DNA from: Sphaeroforma sirkka
Lineage: Eukaryota > Opisthokonta > Ichthyosporea > Ichthyophonida
Reading direction: 5' to 3'
Assembly: GCA_001586965.3 (NCBI GenBank)
Contig: LUCW03002272.1
Location: 50,001-70,000 of the forward strand
Length of the DNA stretch: 20,000 nt
The notes under the pieces are model-generated. The model did no database searches. It was not told the DNA's origin and saw only the letters and a list, made by a program, of their open reading frames with translations. Positions within the stretch are counted from its first letter, which is position 1. Every line of letters begins with the position of its first letter. The translations under genes were made by a program, and so were the position numbers. Positions 9,905 through 20,000 of the stretch are shown here, in pieces.

Positions 9905-11902
9905 ATGTTATGCACCACTCGAGTCAATGGTAAAGAGCTTACTATCAAGGGGCGAGAGTTGAATCCAGAAGATGATGATGTAGAGGTAGATATCAACTTT
10001 TTTGAGCAGTCATATAGCCCAGCGGGATTAACGGGATTTACAATATGGGAGGCATCCTGGGTGATGGTCCGCAACGTCCTACAAGATCGCCTCAAAGACA
10101 AGCTTCAGGTACAATGAAGAAGTTAGCTATTAAATCTGTTCGTTTCCCTTACAGTTAACCGCTCTTGATAGTTCTAATTTAAAAAGTGTTGATTTAGCAT
10201 GTTCTCAGGTTCGGTGGTTAAACTTTCCGGTGTACGTGATGCGTGTCTTAAACCTATAACACACTTTGAACAGGGCACGCGAGTCGTCGAATTGGGGGCG
10301 GGTACTGCCTTCAGTTCGTTGGTAGCGTCAGCCTTAGGCGCCAACGTACTTGTAACAGACTTAGAAGCAGTTGTGATGGGATCGATATTGCCTAACATAA
10401 TATACAACGAGAATGAAAACAGTACAACTGATATAAACACGCCTGCGTCAAGTACTGCCTGGCAAGGATCTAGACGAGTCGGAGATGGCTCTGTATCTGC
10501 CATGTCATTGGATTGGATGACTGATGTGGCCTTGCAAGTTATCGTAAGTAGAATCTTTTGCGCCTGCACATCTCGAATTGCCACTTACAATCGACCTGCA
10601 TATGCTCGGAGAGGTCCATACTTGTGTGTTGTAGTTGTGTATATACTATTTTAATCATAGTCTATGCATGAAATTATGTGTTTTGAAGTACAATTCATGG
10701 AATATATGCTCAGGTGCGAGACTAACATTTTCCGCGCGCTCGTTACTTAAATTACATTGAAAATTACGTTAATTGAGGTGCGGCGAATATCAGCATATTG
10801 ATTTTCAGCTCATTGAAATGGTATTTTGAATATCACGAGACACTAACGCCATCACAAGTTTATTATTGTATTCAATACATGTCGCCAAGTACAGCCAAAT
10901 ATCTAAATGACATACGCACACGTGCAACTGCATTTTACCTATTGGGTTTTAAAGCCTTTTACATGAAACATAAACGTTCGCTTTATGCAGATTATTGTGG
11001 AACATAAGATATGAATCTTTGAAAATCAAAGTTACGCATAGCTTAAAATCTCATAAATTTTCCTTCCGGGCGAAAACAGCTTATTCGCACGCAGCCTAAA
11101 TTATATTCTAAGGCACGGTATCCGTCGAGTCCAAAATTGTTTGTTTTATCCTTTTGATACATACGTGCGTTTTGGAAAACGCACCTTGACAAAAATTAAT
11201 TATCACTTACTGTCTAAAAGCCATCATTATTTATGCTCATTTGAAAATCCCAGGATAATGATCCACGAGATGCCGATCTAATTCTGGCTGCAGACACTGT
11301 ATGGCTTTCCGAGTTGATAGAGCCGTTCGTTACAACCTGTGTGACTCTAATGAAGGGTCCCAAGAATCCGCCACTATACATGACTTTCCGTGATAGGTCA
11401 ACAGACAAGTCTACTGTATTCGCTGGCTCAGATGAGGTAAGGTGAACTATATGCCACTATCCACACGTTTGCGAATTGATGTGCTATTTCAACTATTGTA
11501 ATGTGAACAATCACATGTAAAACTGACTAAGCTTATGTGTTTTCGGTCATGAAATCCATCCTTTTGCACGGTATCTTTTCTTTAAAGCGATGTTCTTAAA
11601 TGCTTTGATCCCATGTTTCAGACTTGCAAAAGCGTTTCAGACTTACAAAAGCTGTAAAGTCCGTATTGTATACCTGTGCCTGATTATAATATATTTGTGT
11701 ATAGTCCTAATTGTATACATGTGCCTGATTATAATATATTTGTATGTACTAAGCACATTCGGTTTTATTTCGTACACGGCAGCTATTCGAGTGCTTCAGG
11801 AGAAACAACTGCGAGGTCAACGTTCTCGACAAAATCGATCCAGAGGATAAGAGGAAAGGAGGGTTGGTGACTCTATGTTTAATAAAGTTAGCTAGTTCTT
11901 GA
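9905..11902 (+). CDS. METTL21/Methyltransf_16-type protein lysine methyltransferase (4 exons)
   Basis: Proposed exons are 9905-10108, 10274-10543, 11254-11436 and 11783-11902. All junctions are phase 0 with GT-AG borders, giving about 258 residues, the usual size of this SAM-dependent family. Visible hallmarks: GFTIWEAS before the Rossmann core (exon 1); motif I VVELGAGTAF at the start of exon 2, followed by VTDLEAV; the post-I DWMTD; and exon 3 ADLILAADTVWLSELIEP with a downstream FRDRS word. Exon 4 supplies the closing strands (NNCEVNVLDKIDPEDK) and the TGA at 11900-11902. Members methylate lysines on translation factors, chaperones and other proteins; the substrate here cannot be told. The start is tentative: the ATG at 9905 follows a CAG, so an upstream exon is possible. 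Homology plus phase agreement make the fold assignment strong and the exact borders moderately strong. Confidence 0.78.
11616..11743 (+). repeat. Short tandem and direct repeats in methyltransferase intron 3
   Basis: A 19-bp tandem pair (11616-11634 and 11635-11652, TTTCAGACTTnCAAAAGC) is followed by a 34-bp direct repeat (11665-11698 and 11710-11743) differing at one base, 45 bp apart. All lie inside the last intron and make extra decoy CAG acceptors. No function is evident. Confidence 0.85.
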
Positions 11903-12173
11903 GAGGCAAAAAAGGTTCTTTAAGATATCAATGCTTCCCATTACCTCCTACACCCGGGAGGATACCATTCAGCAGCCTGGATGCTACGGTGTACTCAAAT
12001 TGGATCTTCCTCGGCAGTTGCGCATGAAGATGTTACCATTTAGTTAAGGAGCGCGCACATATTGAGAAACAATCCTCTGTGGGCGCCATCCGGGCCAATT
12101 CGCTTCGATTTCGAAGCGAGGTTCTTGGAAATGAGAGGCTAATTTGCAGGCGCCGAGATCAGCCTGCTAATGG

Positions 12174-14682
12174 TCAATTGACACGTATACAGTGTCTTTG
12201 CAAATACTCTGTCATTGAGAGTCCTTCCAATAAAAGCAGAAGGCAAATCTGCACCATCTGTCCAGTTGTATCAGCGAACAATTTACTACTCGAGATTTAC
12301 AGTCCCTAAGTCCCTGACTGCAGAGCACTGGTCATATCGCTCCTTGGTGATGGCACTATCAAAAGCAATGTGAATCGCAAGAGTCGTCGTCGTCGGAGCA
12401 GCCGAGTCAACATGTTCAGCTAAAATTGACGCTGCACGATTCGCGGCCACATGCGGGTTTCCACTGGCCGCTCATACAGTTTTTCTCTCTCCTGGCGTTG
12501 GACTGGTATTATGCCGGGGAAAACAGTTGGTTCGCTCCAACATTCAAAGCCAAACAAGCCTAGTCTTGCTTATTGTACAAGGGCTACTGCGGTTGTATAT
12601 TGGATAACTGTAGCGAATTTGGGTTCTGCTGTGCTTACAATAAAAATTTTGTCCTGCTGTGTAGCCGTAGGTGTAGTTCTAGCTACTCGTAACCGTTCTG
12701 ACGAATAGGGTTCATAGGTAGGTATTTGATTTGACTCAATTCCTCTCTGAAGGGGCTCCGGTCGGAGATATGAACGTGTAGTTGCCTGAATATAGCATAG
12801 TCTACAAGAACTACAGGGCTAACTTGGGCTGCCGATGACTGCAATCCGCCTAGGTAACGATCATACCGTAACAGCTACACCTCGTCGGTAGATCTCATCA
12901 GCATATCAGCTGCTACCGACAAAAACTTCTGGCTCGTTTGTAAAGCACATTCGTACAGGTTGTGCTGTTGTGCGTGCGCATAGGGACCGCCAGTGCCACT
13001 CAGGAGGTCGTTGGTGCATCGCTGGCGGTTGCGTCAGGTGGCTTCTCGCTGTACGTCGCCAGATCGACGATGTTCATCACCAGCGCTTTGGTGAAGCTGT
13101 ATTGGAGATAATGAAACACTGTCGCATTAGCAACGCTATCGACAGACTCGCGCCGTGTGATATCAAAAGAGGTGCCCACGCTATCGGCAAAAATTCGCAA
13201 TGTAGTATTGGGATTATCGATGAGGCGTCATTTTCATGTGATATTTCAAGATAGGTGATATCACTATACGAGAATCTCGCTATATAATGTCGAGTTTAAG
13301 GACAACACGTCGCGTTCAAATTCGGGACCACCAGTTTCACACATCATCGCATTTCACATCGACGTCATACATAAACTTGTGTGTACCTACCACCAGCACT
13401 GTAAAAGCCGTGGGTGCTGATGAAAGTGGCAACTTTCATGTTAGAATAGTTATGGGGTTTATTGCTATCCACCCCGCCAACAGTGGTAGCCTAATTGTGG
13501 GTGATAATTCAAGAACAGCCATGTACATATTAGCTTGACAGCTATCCACAACTTTGGGTGATACCCACAGATGCCTCGACGCAAGCACAAAACAGTATTT
13601 GCATGCGATTATAGTCCTTTATGAGAAGCTTCGCTGAACTAAAACGTTTTTGTACTTAAGCAAGGTATGCCAATCACCAAACATGTAACGCACAGATCAG
13701 CAAGCTACACAATCACATACTCCAGCCCATCTTGCGCTCTCCCCGTAGATATGCAGTGATGCAAGCTCTCGAACATCTTGTCATTGACATCCAGCAGCTT
13801 CAGGTAGAAATGTATAAGAATGACGTTAGTCTTATTGAACAATGGAAGGCGAGCCACCCTTTGCATCTTGTTCCGTTGCTGTGTCTGGAAGTGTAGAACT
13901 AGCTTATAAAGATTGCACTAGGGCATACTAGCGATGGAGGTAGACGAGTGTTGTGACGCTAATGAATACTACAGAAGCCGACTGAAGGACTACCAGGATA
14001 TAAGCACGTCGGAAACATTTCGTTTCTACGAAGCATAGGTCTATGGAATTGGTACAACGATCACTAACTACCTGCATTACAGGCTTGATCAGCGTCCGGC
14101 CAACATGCAGAAAGTTACAAAGGTTCAAGAATACGTACAAGATCGAATAACGATTAACACCGAGCCAACTATTATTTGTCGTGTCGTGGAAGTCTTCACT
14201 CACGTACACGTATACAGACACAAATCTACACTCCTGAGTTGACATTTACAATACACGTCGCCCGTCCGATTGTAGATAAGCGAAGAGGAATGGACAGACA
14301 CAGAAACAGCCACTAAGACATCAGTACATGAAGCCCTACAGCATACCCATTGAACATCGCTCTCAGTGAAGTCGCTCTCCAATGGCCAAGTCACCGGTGC
14401 CGACGTCTTCTGCGCGGCAGGTGTGACAGCGACAGGCACCTTGGCCTTCAATCTCCTGATGCGTTTTGGTGATAAACCCAAATGTTCAGTAATGCATTTG
14501 GCATGATACCGCAGTTCCCCTTCTTCACTGACTAACAACTTGGTTAGATAGCTCTCTTGTTGTTTGTTCAGGCGTGTGGTGATGCCGCCTTTGTTGGCTA
14601 ACTTCTCGAGCTCAGCTAAGATAGGCGCGAGATTTATTGCACAACTGCAGACAGCCTCGGAAGCCTTGGTTGCTTCGGTCAT
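12174..14682 (-). CDS. Unrecognised multi-exon gene (model tentative)
   Basis: I do not recognise this protein. The best-supported part is the 5' end. Exon 1 (14347-14682) starts at an ATG and encodes a helical segment with LNKQQESYLTKLLVSEEG and LGLSPKRIRRLKAK, ending at a GTATGC donor. Exons at 14072-14233 and 13705-13884 follow in phase 0 with CAG acceptors and encode NRYSILYVFLNLCN and LLDVNDKMFESLHHC. That third frame then meets TAG at 13705-13707. Further left, more minus-strand exons look coding: 13081-13180 (VANATVFHYLQYSFTKAL), 12881-13021 (NLYECALQTSQKFLSVAADM), 12639-12785 (49 codons, GTAAGC donor), 12301-12419 (phase differs from its neighbour; the least certain) and 12174-12257 (ends TGA). 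These may continue the gene or form a second one; no link across 13181-13704 is resolved. Amino-acid make-up suggests an alpha-helical protein. Confidence 0.38.
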
Positions 14683-14759
14683 GACGATGATTCATTATAC
14701 ACCAGCTCTTAGCAGTAGTCGTACGTCCTTATGTCATGATATGAACACTGTTATGGTGC

Positions 14760-15233
14760 TCAAGAACATTTTTTGAATATATATATATATCTATCACTTT
14801 TTGGCGGGCTAGTTTTGATGACAGATTTGTTGCGAATGCCACTTGCCACTTTATGAACTGATAAGTAACTATTTATAATCTTACGGACTTGTCCGTTCTC
14901 TCTTAATTTCTACTTCTAAGTGGTCATGAAATATACACATGTAATACATACAGAATGCATATTGCATGCATACATGCCATTCTACATAGACAGAGGGCTA
15001 TATCATAATTCACACTAGTGCCCTTTGCAAGATACCTTTCAGCAGTGGTAGATACACTCGTCCTTCGCGCACTATGTTCACATTGCAGAAGGATGCGATT
15101 ATAGTGCGTACGCCGAAGCACTCAACAAACCTAGTTATTTGTTCTGTATTTTAACTATTGAGAGTGAAGTAAACTTTTATAGACTGTGATCCGCAACCCG
15201 TGAAATGACAAGCTTCAAGGATATTATACAAGG
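14760..15233 (-). CDS. Possible exons of a further unrecognised gene
   Basis: Three minus-strand segments join in phase. 15198-15233 follows a strong pyrimidine-rich CTTTTGCAG acceptor. 15036-15143 encodes a coding-like stretch containing RFVECFGVRTIIASFCNVN and VYLPLLK, and ends at a GTATCT donor. 14760-14857 encodes HKVASGIRNKSVIKTSPPK and ends in TGA at 14760-14762. The first intron would be only 54 bp, shorter than any other in the window, so the first join is doubtful. No start codon or domain is recognised. The plus strand over 15036-15143 is also open, so strand choice rests on splice signals alone. Confidence 0.28.
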
Positions 15234-16020
15234 CTGCAAAAGATTTGAAAGATCTACTCCTTGGTAAGGGCAAAGTGGATTGTCGTTATCAAACCTTCAC
15301 AAAAGATTTATTAAAATTACAATAGAAATTATTCAAGGGCCAAGCACTTTATACATACCATATCAGCTACAAGTGCCAAAGGAACGAGTGTTCATTATGC
15401 AATCTAATTATACAAGGATTTTTTCCGGTTTTGAAATGTGTTTGTAAAACACCAACGAACACACTTTCTTCGAAGGTTTTCGAATCAACTACCGGAAACA
15501 AGGACTTTTTCTTGTGCGCTTCAGAACTCTATCACAGCGCAATCGGATAATAGCAAAACGCGACTGCAATTATTTTTTTCGGATAGCCAGTAAATACAGC
15601 AGCAGGTTTCTAACTAGGATTTTTTTTTTGTTGAAAATGCAGAGGACGAAAGATCACCCTTCAAATTGCTTTGAACTGTGCACTTTGATTCGAGAGGAAT
15701 AAAGAGCAAACGTGTTCGTCGTTTGCATGTTGGCTGGTTCGTTAGCGGAGAGAAAACAACAGTTAATGATTTGACAGTGTCAAGCGCCTTTTCTGTGCTC
15801 TCCTGGCTTACATCAGTAGATTGTAATCCTATTATATCAACAACTATATAATCTGGTGCTTATGTTAATACTACTTCTTATACCATTTGCTTCACTCTGT
15901 ATGCACATGTGATTGAATTGTCGCTATCATTGCAGACACTCGTTCACTTGGCATCTCCGTTCCAATCAAGAGGTATCGCGTTTAATGCTCATAATATTAA
16001 GCATTATATTTGCGTCTTCT
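15234..16020. other. AT-rich intergenic or intronic stretch
   Basis: Several short open frames and a T10 tract with a following CAG (about 15629-15642) are present, but no segment has clear protein character with matching splice borders on either strand. It presumably holds the 3' end of the TAPT1 transcript on its right and the 5' side of the weak gene at 14760-15233 on its left. Confidence 0.45.
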
Positions 16021-19000
16021 TCACTCGGCCTGCTGGTTTGAGTCGTTTACAGCAGCGAGCTTGTCCAAGCTTGCGAATGTGGGCCCAGAATTCGCCTCGT
16101 GCAACAACACTGGCTGAGGAACTAAATCATCCGGATTGGCACTCGATGCTTGCTTCTGCCGTTCGCGCAAATGCGTAAGTACATATATGCGTTAATGAAA
16201 GCGAACTTGCGAATAAAATAGTGCAATAGGCCCACTACTGAGTAACAAAACAGCCCAAAAAGTTCATAGCCGGAAAGTGTAACCATAGGAACGCTATGCC
16301 AGTTCGAGACATGTTCAGAAAGCAGATGTGAGAAGATGGATTTACAATAGCGTACCTCAGATTGCACAGGTTTCTCATCCCTGAGGTCATATCCGGTATC
16401 TCTGCTACTCGAGGCCCTGATAGTCACGTGTTAGATGATATAGTCAGTACCAGATGGAGAAGAAATGCATGTGTTGAATTAAAGTGCAGACCAACATCAG
16501 CACCACACCGATCCGGCTGTAGAAAGGAAATGAATGTATCTGGGGTCTATTTGACGCAGCATCAGAAGCTTCAGCTCGACCAAAAATCATGCGGACCGAT
16601 TGGTAAATTCATCAGTCACCCACACGACACAAACAAAGGCAACACATCTAATCATACTGCTTCGGTGTCCACCCTTGCGAATTATACAGGGAACTGATCA
16701 CATACACAGTATCATATTGTTACGACCATACCACTCTGTCACACTCGATTTAGCTGGGTGCTTTCGATTGGTCATCGCACTCTGGCTGATATTCATACGC
16801 GGAGAAACCGAGATAGACGAATGCCTCGACGTCTGCGACGTGCCCGAATGTACACGCATAGCATGAGTTAATTCCGACACTGGGACTGTTGATACTGAGG
16901 TTAGTGATGATTTCTCAGCGCCATTCTTTGAGGATGCCTGTACCGGCGAGTTAGGCAAGGAGTCGAAGAATGAATTCCGTGACAACAGAGTGGCGGCTTT
17001 GGTGTCTGGGTCTGCCACCAGCTCTGGTGACGAGCATTGTTTGTGCGTACGTGGCACGACGTCGGAGGTTTGTCGGCGCATGCGTTGTAGCGGCTGTGTG
17101 GTCTGCTTGATTTTGGAGTTGCTGGTCCCTGGAAAAGGAATATTAGGACGGTACCCGTTGGCTTGGATCGCTATATGACGGAATTTCGGCCTCATGACAT
17201 GAATATTCAGACTTAACAACGGATAATAATAGGCAAGTGTGGGCCATAATTCCGCCAATATCACCCTTTGTCTCGGCATACTAAAATTTGAAGTTTTGAC
17301 TCCAATGTCAACGTCTTTGAAAATTTACAGATCCCAATGACTGAAAAATGAATACCATCGCAAATTCCTTCTACAATGCGAAACACACCTTTGGAATTCC
17401 GGTGACGCCCCCAACCTGATTGATCATCGACAGAGTGATGCAGGTCTGACGGCCACCGTCTTGTCCGGCGTTTGAGCGTGTTCAGCTTTGATGAATTTGC
17501 CGCGATAGTCGTCTGCAGGTCATCTAGCGACGGCGGGAGAGTGGGGCTTCTTCTCATGGGCAAACCTACTGGTAGTGGTTTAGAAATTTTAGGTTGCAGG
17601 GATTAGAAGTGCTTGCATGTATTCTCGCGACGTTTGGAGAGTGAATCTCTTTATCAAGGTAGACCATACGCCTGTTAGACATCGATCGGTTGGCCATATA
17701 TAAGTTTGGGCGATGAGAGTTATTAACGCGCGAAACGAGGATACCACGGAAGGAAAGTAACAACACAGCAATAAATTCTGCCGCTGGCTTATTTCCAATA
17801 CTCAGCAAAACGTTGCCTGACGAAAAGCAGCACAGAAAACTCATCCTACAAGCTCGCTAACAAATACATCTTTGACTCAAGTACGACATGCCACTTACTG
17901 TCTTCGATACTACTGCCCGAACTCAATTCCAAACTCCCTGCAGTCCTCAAGTGACCATGTCTCGGCTCTCTGGGCGGCAGTTGGCTTCGCACAATACTCC
18001 TCCCTTTGCTACGAGTGGTACCTACGAATGGTGGATTGGACCTCACACGGTGGTTCATTCGCTTCTCAATAGGCGAACAAATAATAGTCTCCCGTCTGGC
18101 CGCTATCTGGGTTGCATCGTCCCAATCAGCCTCTACCTTCTCCCATACGTGGCCCTGCTCTGTGGTAGATTGGACTGGCGGAACCTTCCTGAAGGGCTTT
18201 GCGGGAGGGGAGGGAGCCTTTGCACTCACAGGGGTTGCTCTGTCTGGAGAACTCGCTAAATTGACTTTAAAGCCCTTTCCTGACTCCTTCTCATTAGTAT
18301 TAAACACCTGTGACTAAGATTACGATAGTATGAAGAAGAATTTGTATGTGTGGGTAAGTGAGTATTCATGACGCTTACAGAGCGCACAGATACCACTAGA
18401 CATAAGTGAATTTAAAGCAAGACCTACAGTAAACATGCAATGCCAATTAAATACCTTGGAGTTTCGGTCAAATTGCACTAGCTGGCAGGAAGTACCCAAG
18501 ATGATTATCGACGATATCACTTTCACCATCAACAAGCTATTTCAAGATTGAAGGCAGACGCATTAGTTCCATATAATGCTGCATTAGTTCATCGTTATGA
18601 GTTTCAATTCGGGGTGATCAAAGACACCTGACAGCGCATAGATCTCGTGCTTGAAAAACGCACGCCAATAGAGGACAAAAGAGGACAAAAAGTATTTAGC
18701 ATACCATAGCCAGACTAAAAGTCCAAGAAGCACACCAGTCATTCCCGATGGTATAACAGGCATAGATTGCATCGTGATTCGAACAAAGACACAAGCGATT
18801 GGTAGACCGACGAAGCCTATACGCCTCGAAACTAAGTGTGTTTGATCGATGAATTTCCGTTTGTGACTGGTAGACAATGCAGCCTGGGTATCGACAGCGT
18901 AACTCAGCACGAACTCCTGTCATGAAGTAGTGCGACAGGACGTTGATATAAATTATGGACATGCAAGTTAGTCTGACGCATATTTATATCTGTATAGGGC

Positions 19001-19928
19001 CTAGTGGTTCATGACCAACATAATGAGGTGTGATATGTCTAAGATCTGCTAGACTTCGGTCCCCGTAAGGATGGACGCTTTGTGTTACGGACTGCAGGTG
19101 TTTCGTAAGAGTTTATTTAATGAAGTACAGCCTACCATGGGCAAATACCAGAGATCTTGACACGTGGAATTTGACCTCCCTGTGCACCAAATACGGTCGA
19201 CAGTAGGAATGCATTTCGAGCACCCCACATCAATGAACGCATGAAGTGTACAAGAACATAGAGTAATGAGTGGATTGCCGTGTACAAGAACTATGAAATA
19301 GCAATGAACAAGGCGCTATATGGATCAGTTGTTTGTTTGTGTCTTTGTACGAGAGTACCAGACTTGAGAAAAAAGAAATACCGACATTTGAATTCACCTG
19401 TGCTAGATCATTGCGCAAGTCCTGATAAACCACCCAGGAGAAGCCATTGAATTTGGACAGAAAGGCGTGCTTTATCCAGTCGACACCTACTTCACTCATC
19501 ATTACTCCCAGGAAAAGATACGCCTCCCGATCTAGTTGATACCACGACCAGTCAAGCTGTATTAGATGCAAGAAGTTGAGCTTAGACTGGATTTTTATGA
19601 TACCGAATCTGAGGTTGTTTGATGATACCTGCACAGACAAATACAACTATGCAGTACATGTTATTCAATTCTGAAATAGGTACCAGGCTAAAAGTGCCAA
19701 TCGCTAACGCTGAAGCAATTGTTGTTGGTGATTCCAACAACATATACGGGGGTTTATGAAATGGTACCAAGAATTCAAATGGGGTCTGCATACCTCCTTG
19801 AGATTCCGCATAGCTATCAGAACGAGAAACGTAATCAAGTAGAACCGCTCAACGATGTCGTAACAGGCGATTCTGTAGACTTGTTCACGACCATACTTTT
19901 TGAAGACGTTTCCCTTCACTTCCACGAA
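16021..19928 (-). CDS. TAPT1: TAPT1 / DUF747 family multi-pass membrane protein, 5' end outside window (10 exons)
   Basis: TAPT1 relatives are ER-associated membrane proteins (yeast Emp65, plant POD1; the vertebrate form is linked to cilia). Exons, in reading order: 19794-19928, 19398-19556, 18705-18916, 18455-18536, 17899-18307, 17670-17816, 17389-17568, 16732-17128, 16356-16416, 16021-16155. All nine introns are GT-AG with matching phases, giving 638 residues and TGA at 16021-16023. Homology lies in the first four exons: FVEVKGNVFKKYGRE and DIVERFYLITFLVLIAMRNL (human FVEIKGSVFKKF and DIKERF), EVGVDWIKHAFLSKFN (human EIAVDIVKHAFITKFN), VSRRIGFVGLP (human VARRMGFIPLP) and KVISSIIILGTSCQ (human KVLNSIVLLGKSCQ). 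Hydrophobic segments fit several membrane helices. The remaining six exons encode a 442-residue Ser/Pro/Arg-rich, probably disordered tail ending AAVNDSNQQAE. The acceptor of exon 3 could instead be at 18883. At least one upstream exon lies beyond 20000; 19929-20000 looks intronic. Confidence 0.87.
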
Positions 19929-20000
19929 CTAATAAGTGAGTGAGAATCCGTGAGATGCACATTGCTAGATGAAAGCTGGGGGTCAGCTGAATTATGACTT

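Noticed and set aside
11931-12047. Plus-strand 38-codon ORF with a protein-like reading just after the methyltransferase stop
   Set aside because: It starts only 29 bp after that gene ends and has no convincing donor or following exon in phase. It may be 3' untranslated sequence.
12193-12373. Plus-strand open segment after a TATACAG acceptor
   Set aside because: It conflicts with minus-strand segments that chain in phase, and no matching upstream plus-strand exon was found.
13696-14241. Plus-strand exon chain (13696-13803, 13922 onward, and an exon ending at the TGA at 14241)
   Set aside because: One join needs a poor GTCGGA donor, and the minus strand gives three phase-0 exons with better signals starting from a clear ATG exon.
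14778-14791. Short AT run
   Set aside because: Too short to matter, and it lies within a tentative exon of the weak gene.
16053-16697. Plus-strand two-exon gene with GTAAGT donor at 16175 and stop at 16695-16697
   Set aside because: It is antisense to TAPT1 exons 8-10, which connect in correct phase to exons supported by homology. The plus-strand protein resembles nothing known.

Overview
The window is nuclear DNA of a eukaryote. Two host genes can be identified by protein family, and both are split by GT-AG introns of about 80-710 bp. Ty3/gypsy retroelement copies and a TTTAGGG-type telomeric repeat are also present. TTTAGGG telomeres occur in plants, green algae, oomycetes and several other protist groups. 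With compact spliced genes beside them, a unicellular eukaryote is my best guess, but no gene here fixes the lineage.

Left part (1-9.7 kb): repeats and fossils. An (AT)n tract opens the window, followed by about 2.4 kb with only small tandem repeats. From 2577 there is a mosaic. A 20-bp LTR start is fused to 76 bp of TTTAGGG repeats, which are fused to an inverted scrap of a Ty3/gypsy pol region, then a 5'-truncated copy (copy 1). After it come LTR pieces, a 175-bp inverted-repeat element resembling a MITE, a small reverse-strand ORF and a longer second copy (copy 2). The two copies match almost base for base over about 2.05 kb, 4.24 kb apart. The element carries RNase H, a segment resembling the Dam-methyltransferase-like domain of DIRS elements, integrase, a GPY/F module and a chromodomain-like C terminus. 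The same non-LTR tandem repeat family lies at 1.3-1.65 kb and directly against the last LTR at 9.44-9.69 kb.

Right part (9.9-20 kb): host genes. A four-exon plus-strand gene (9905-11902) encodes a METTL21/Methyltransf_16-type lysine methyltransferase of about 258 residues. The other likely genes are on the minus strand. An unrecognised multi-exon gene is proposed at 12174-14682, with a weaker set of exons at 14760-15233. The clearest gene is TAPT1/DUF747 (16021 to beyond the right edge). Ten exons in consistent phase give 638 residues: the conserved membrane domain plus an unusually long Ser/Pro/Arg-rich tail.

Both strands are open over long stretches between 12 and 16.7 kb, so strand choice there depended on splice sites, phase agreement and homology. 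Joins outside TAPT1 and the methyltransferase are tentative. I saw no rRNA, tRNA or CRISPR array.
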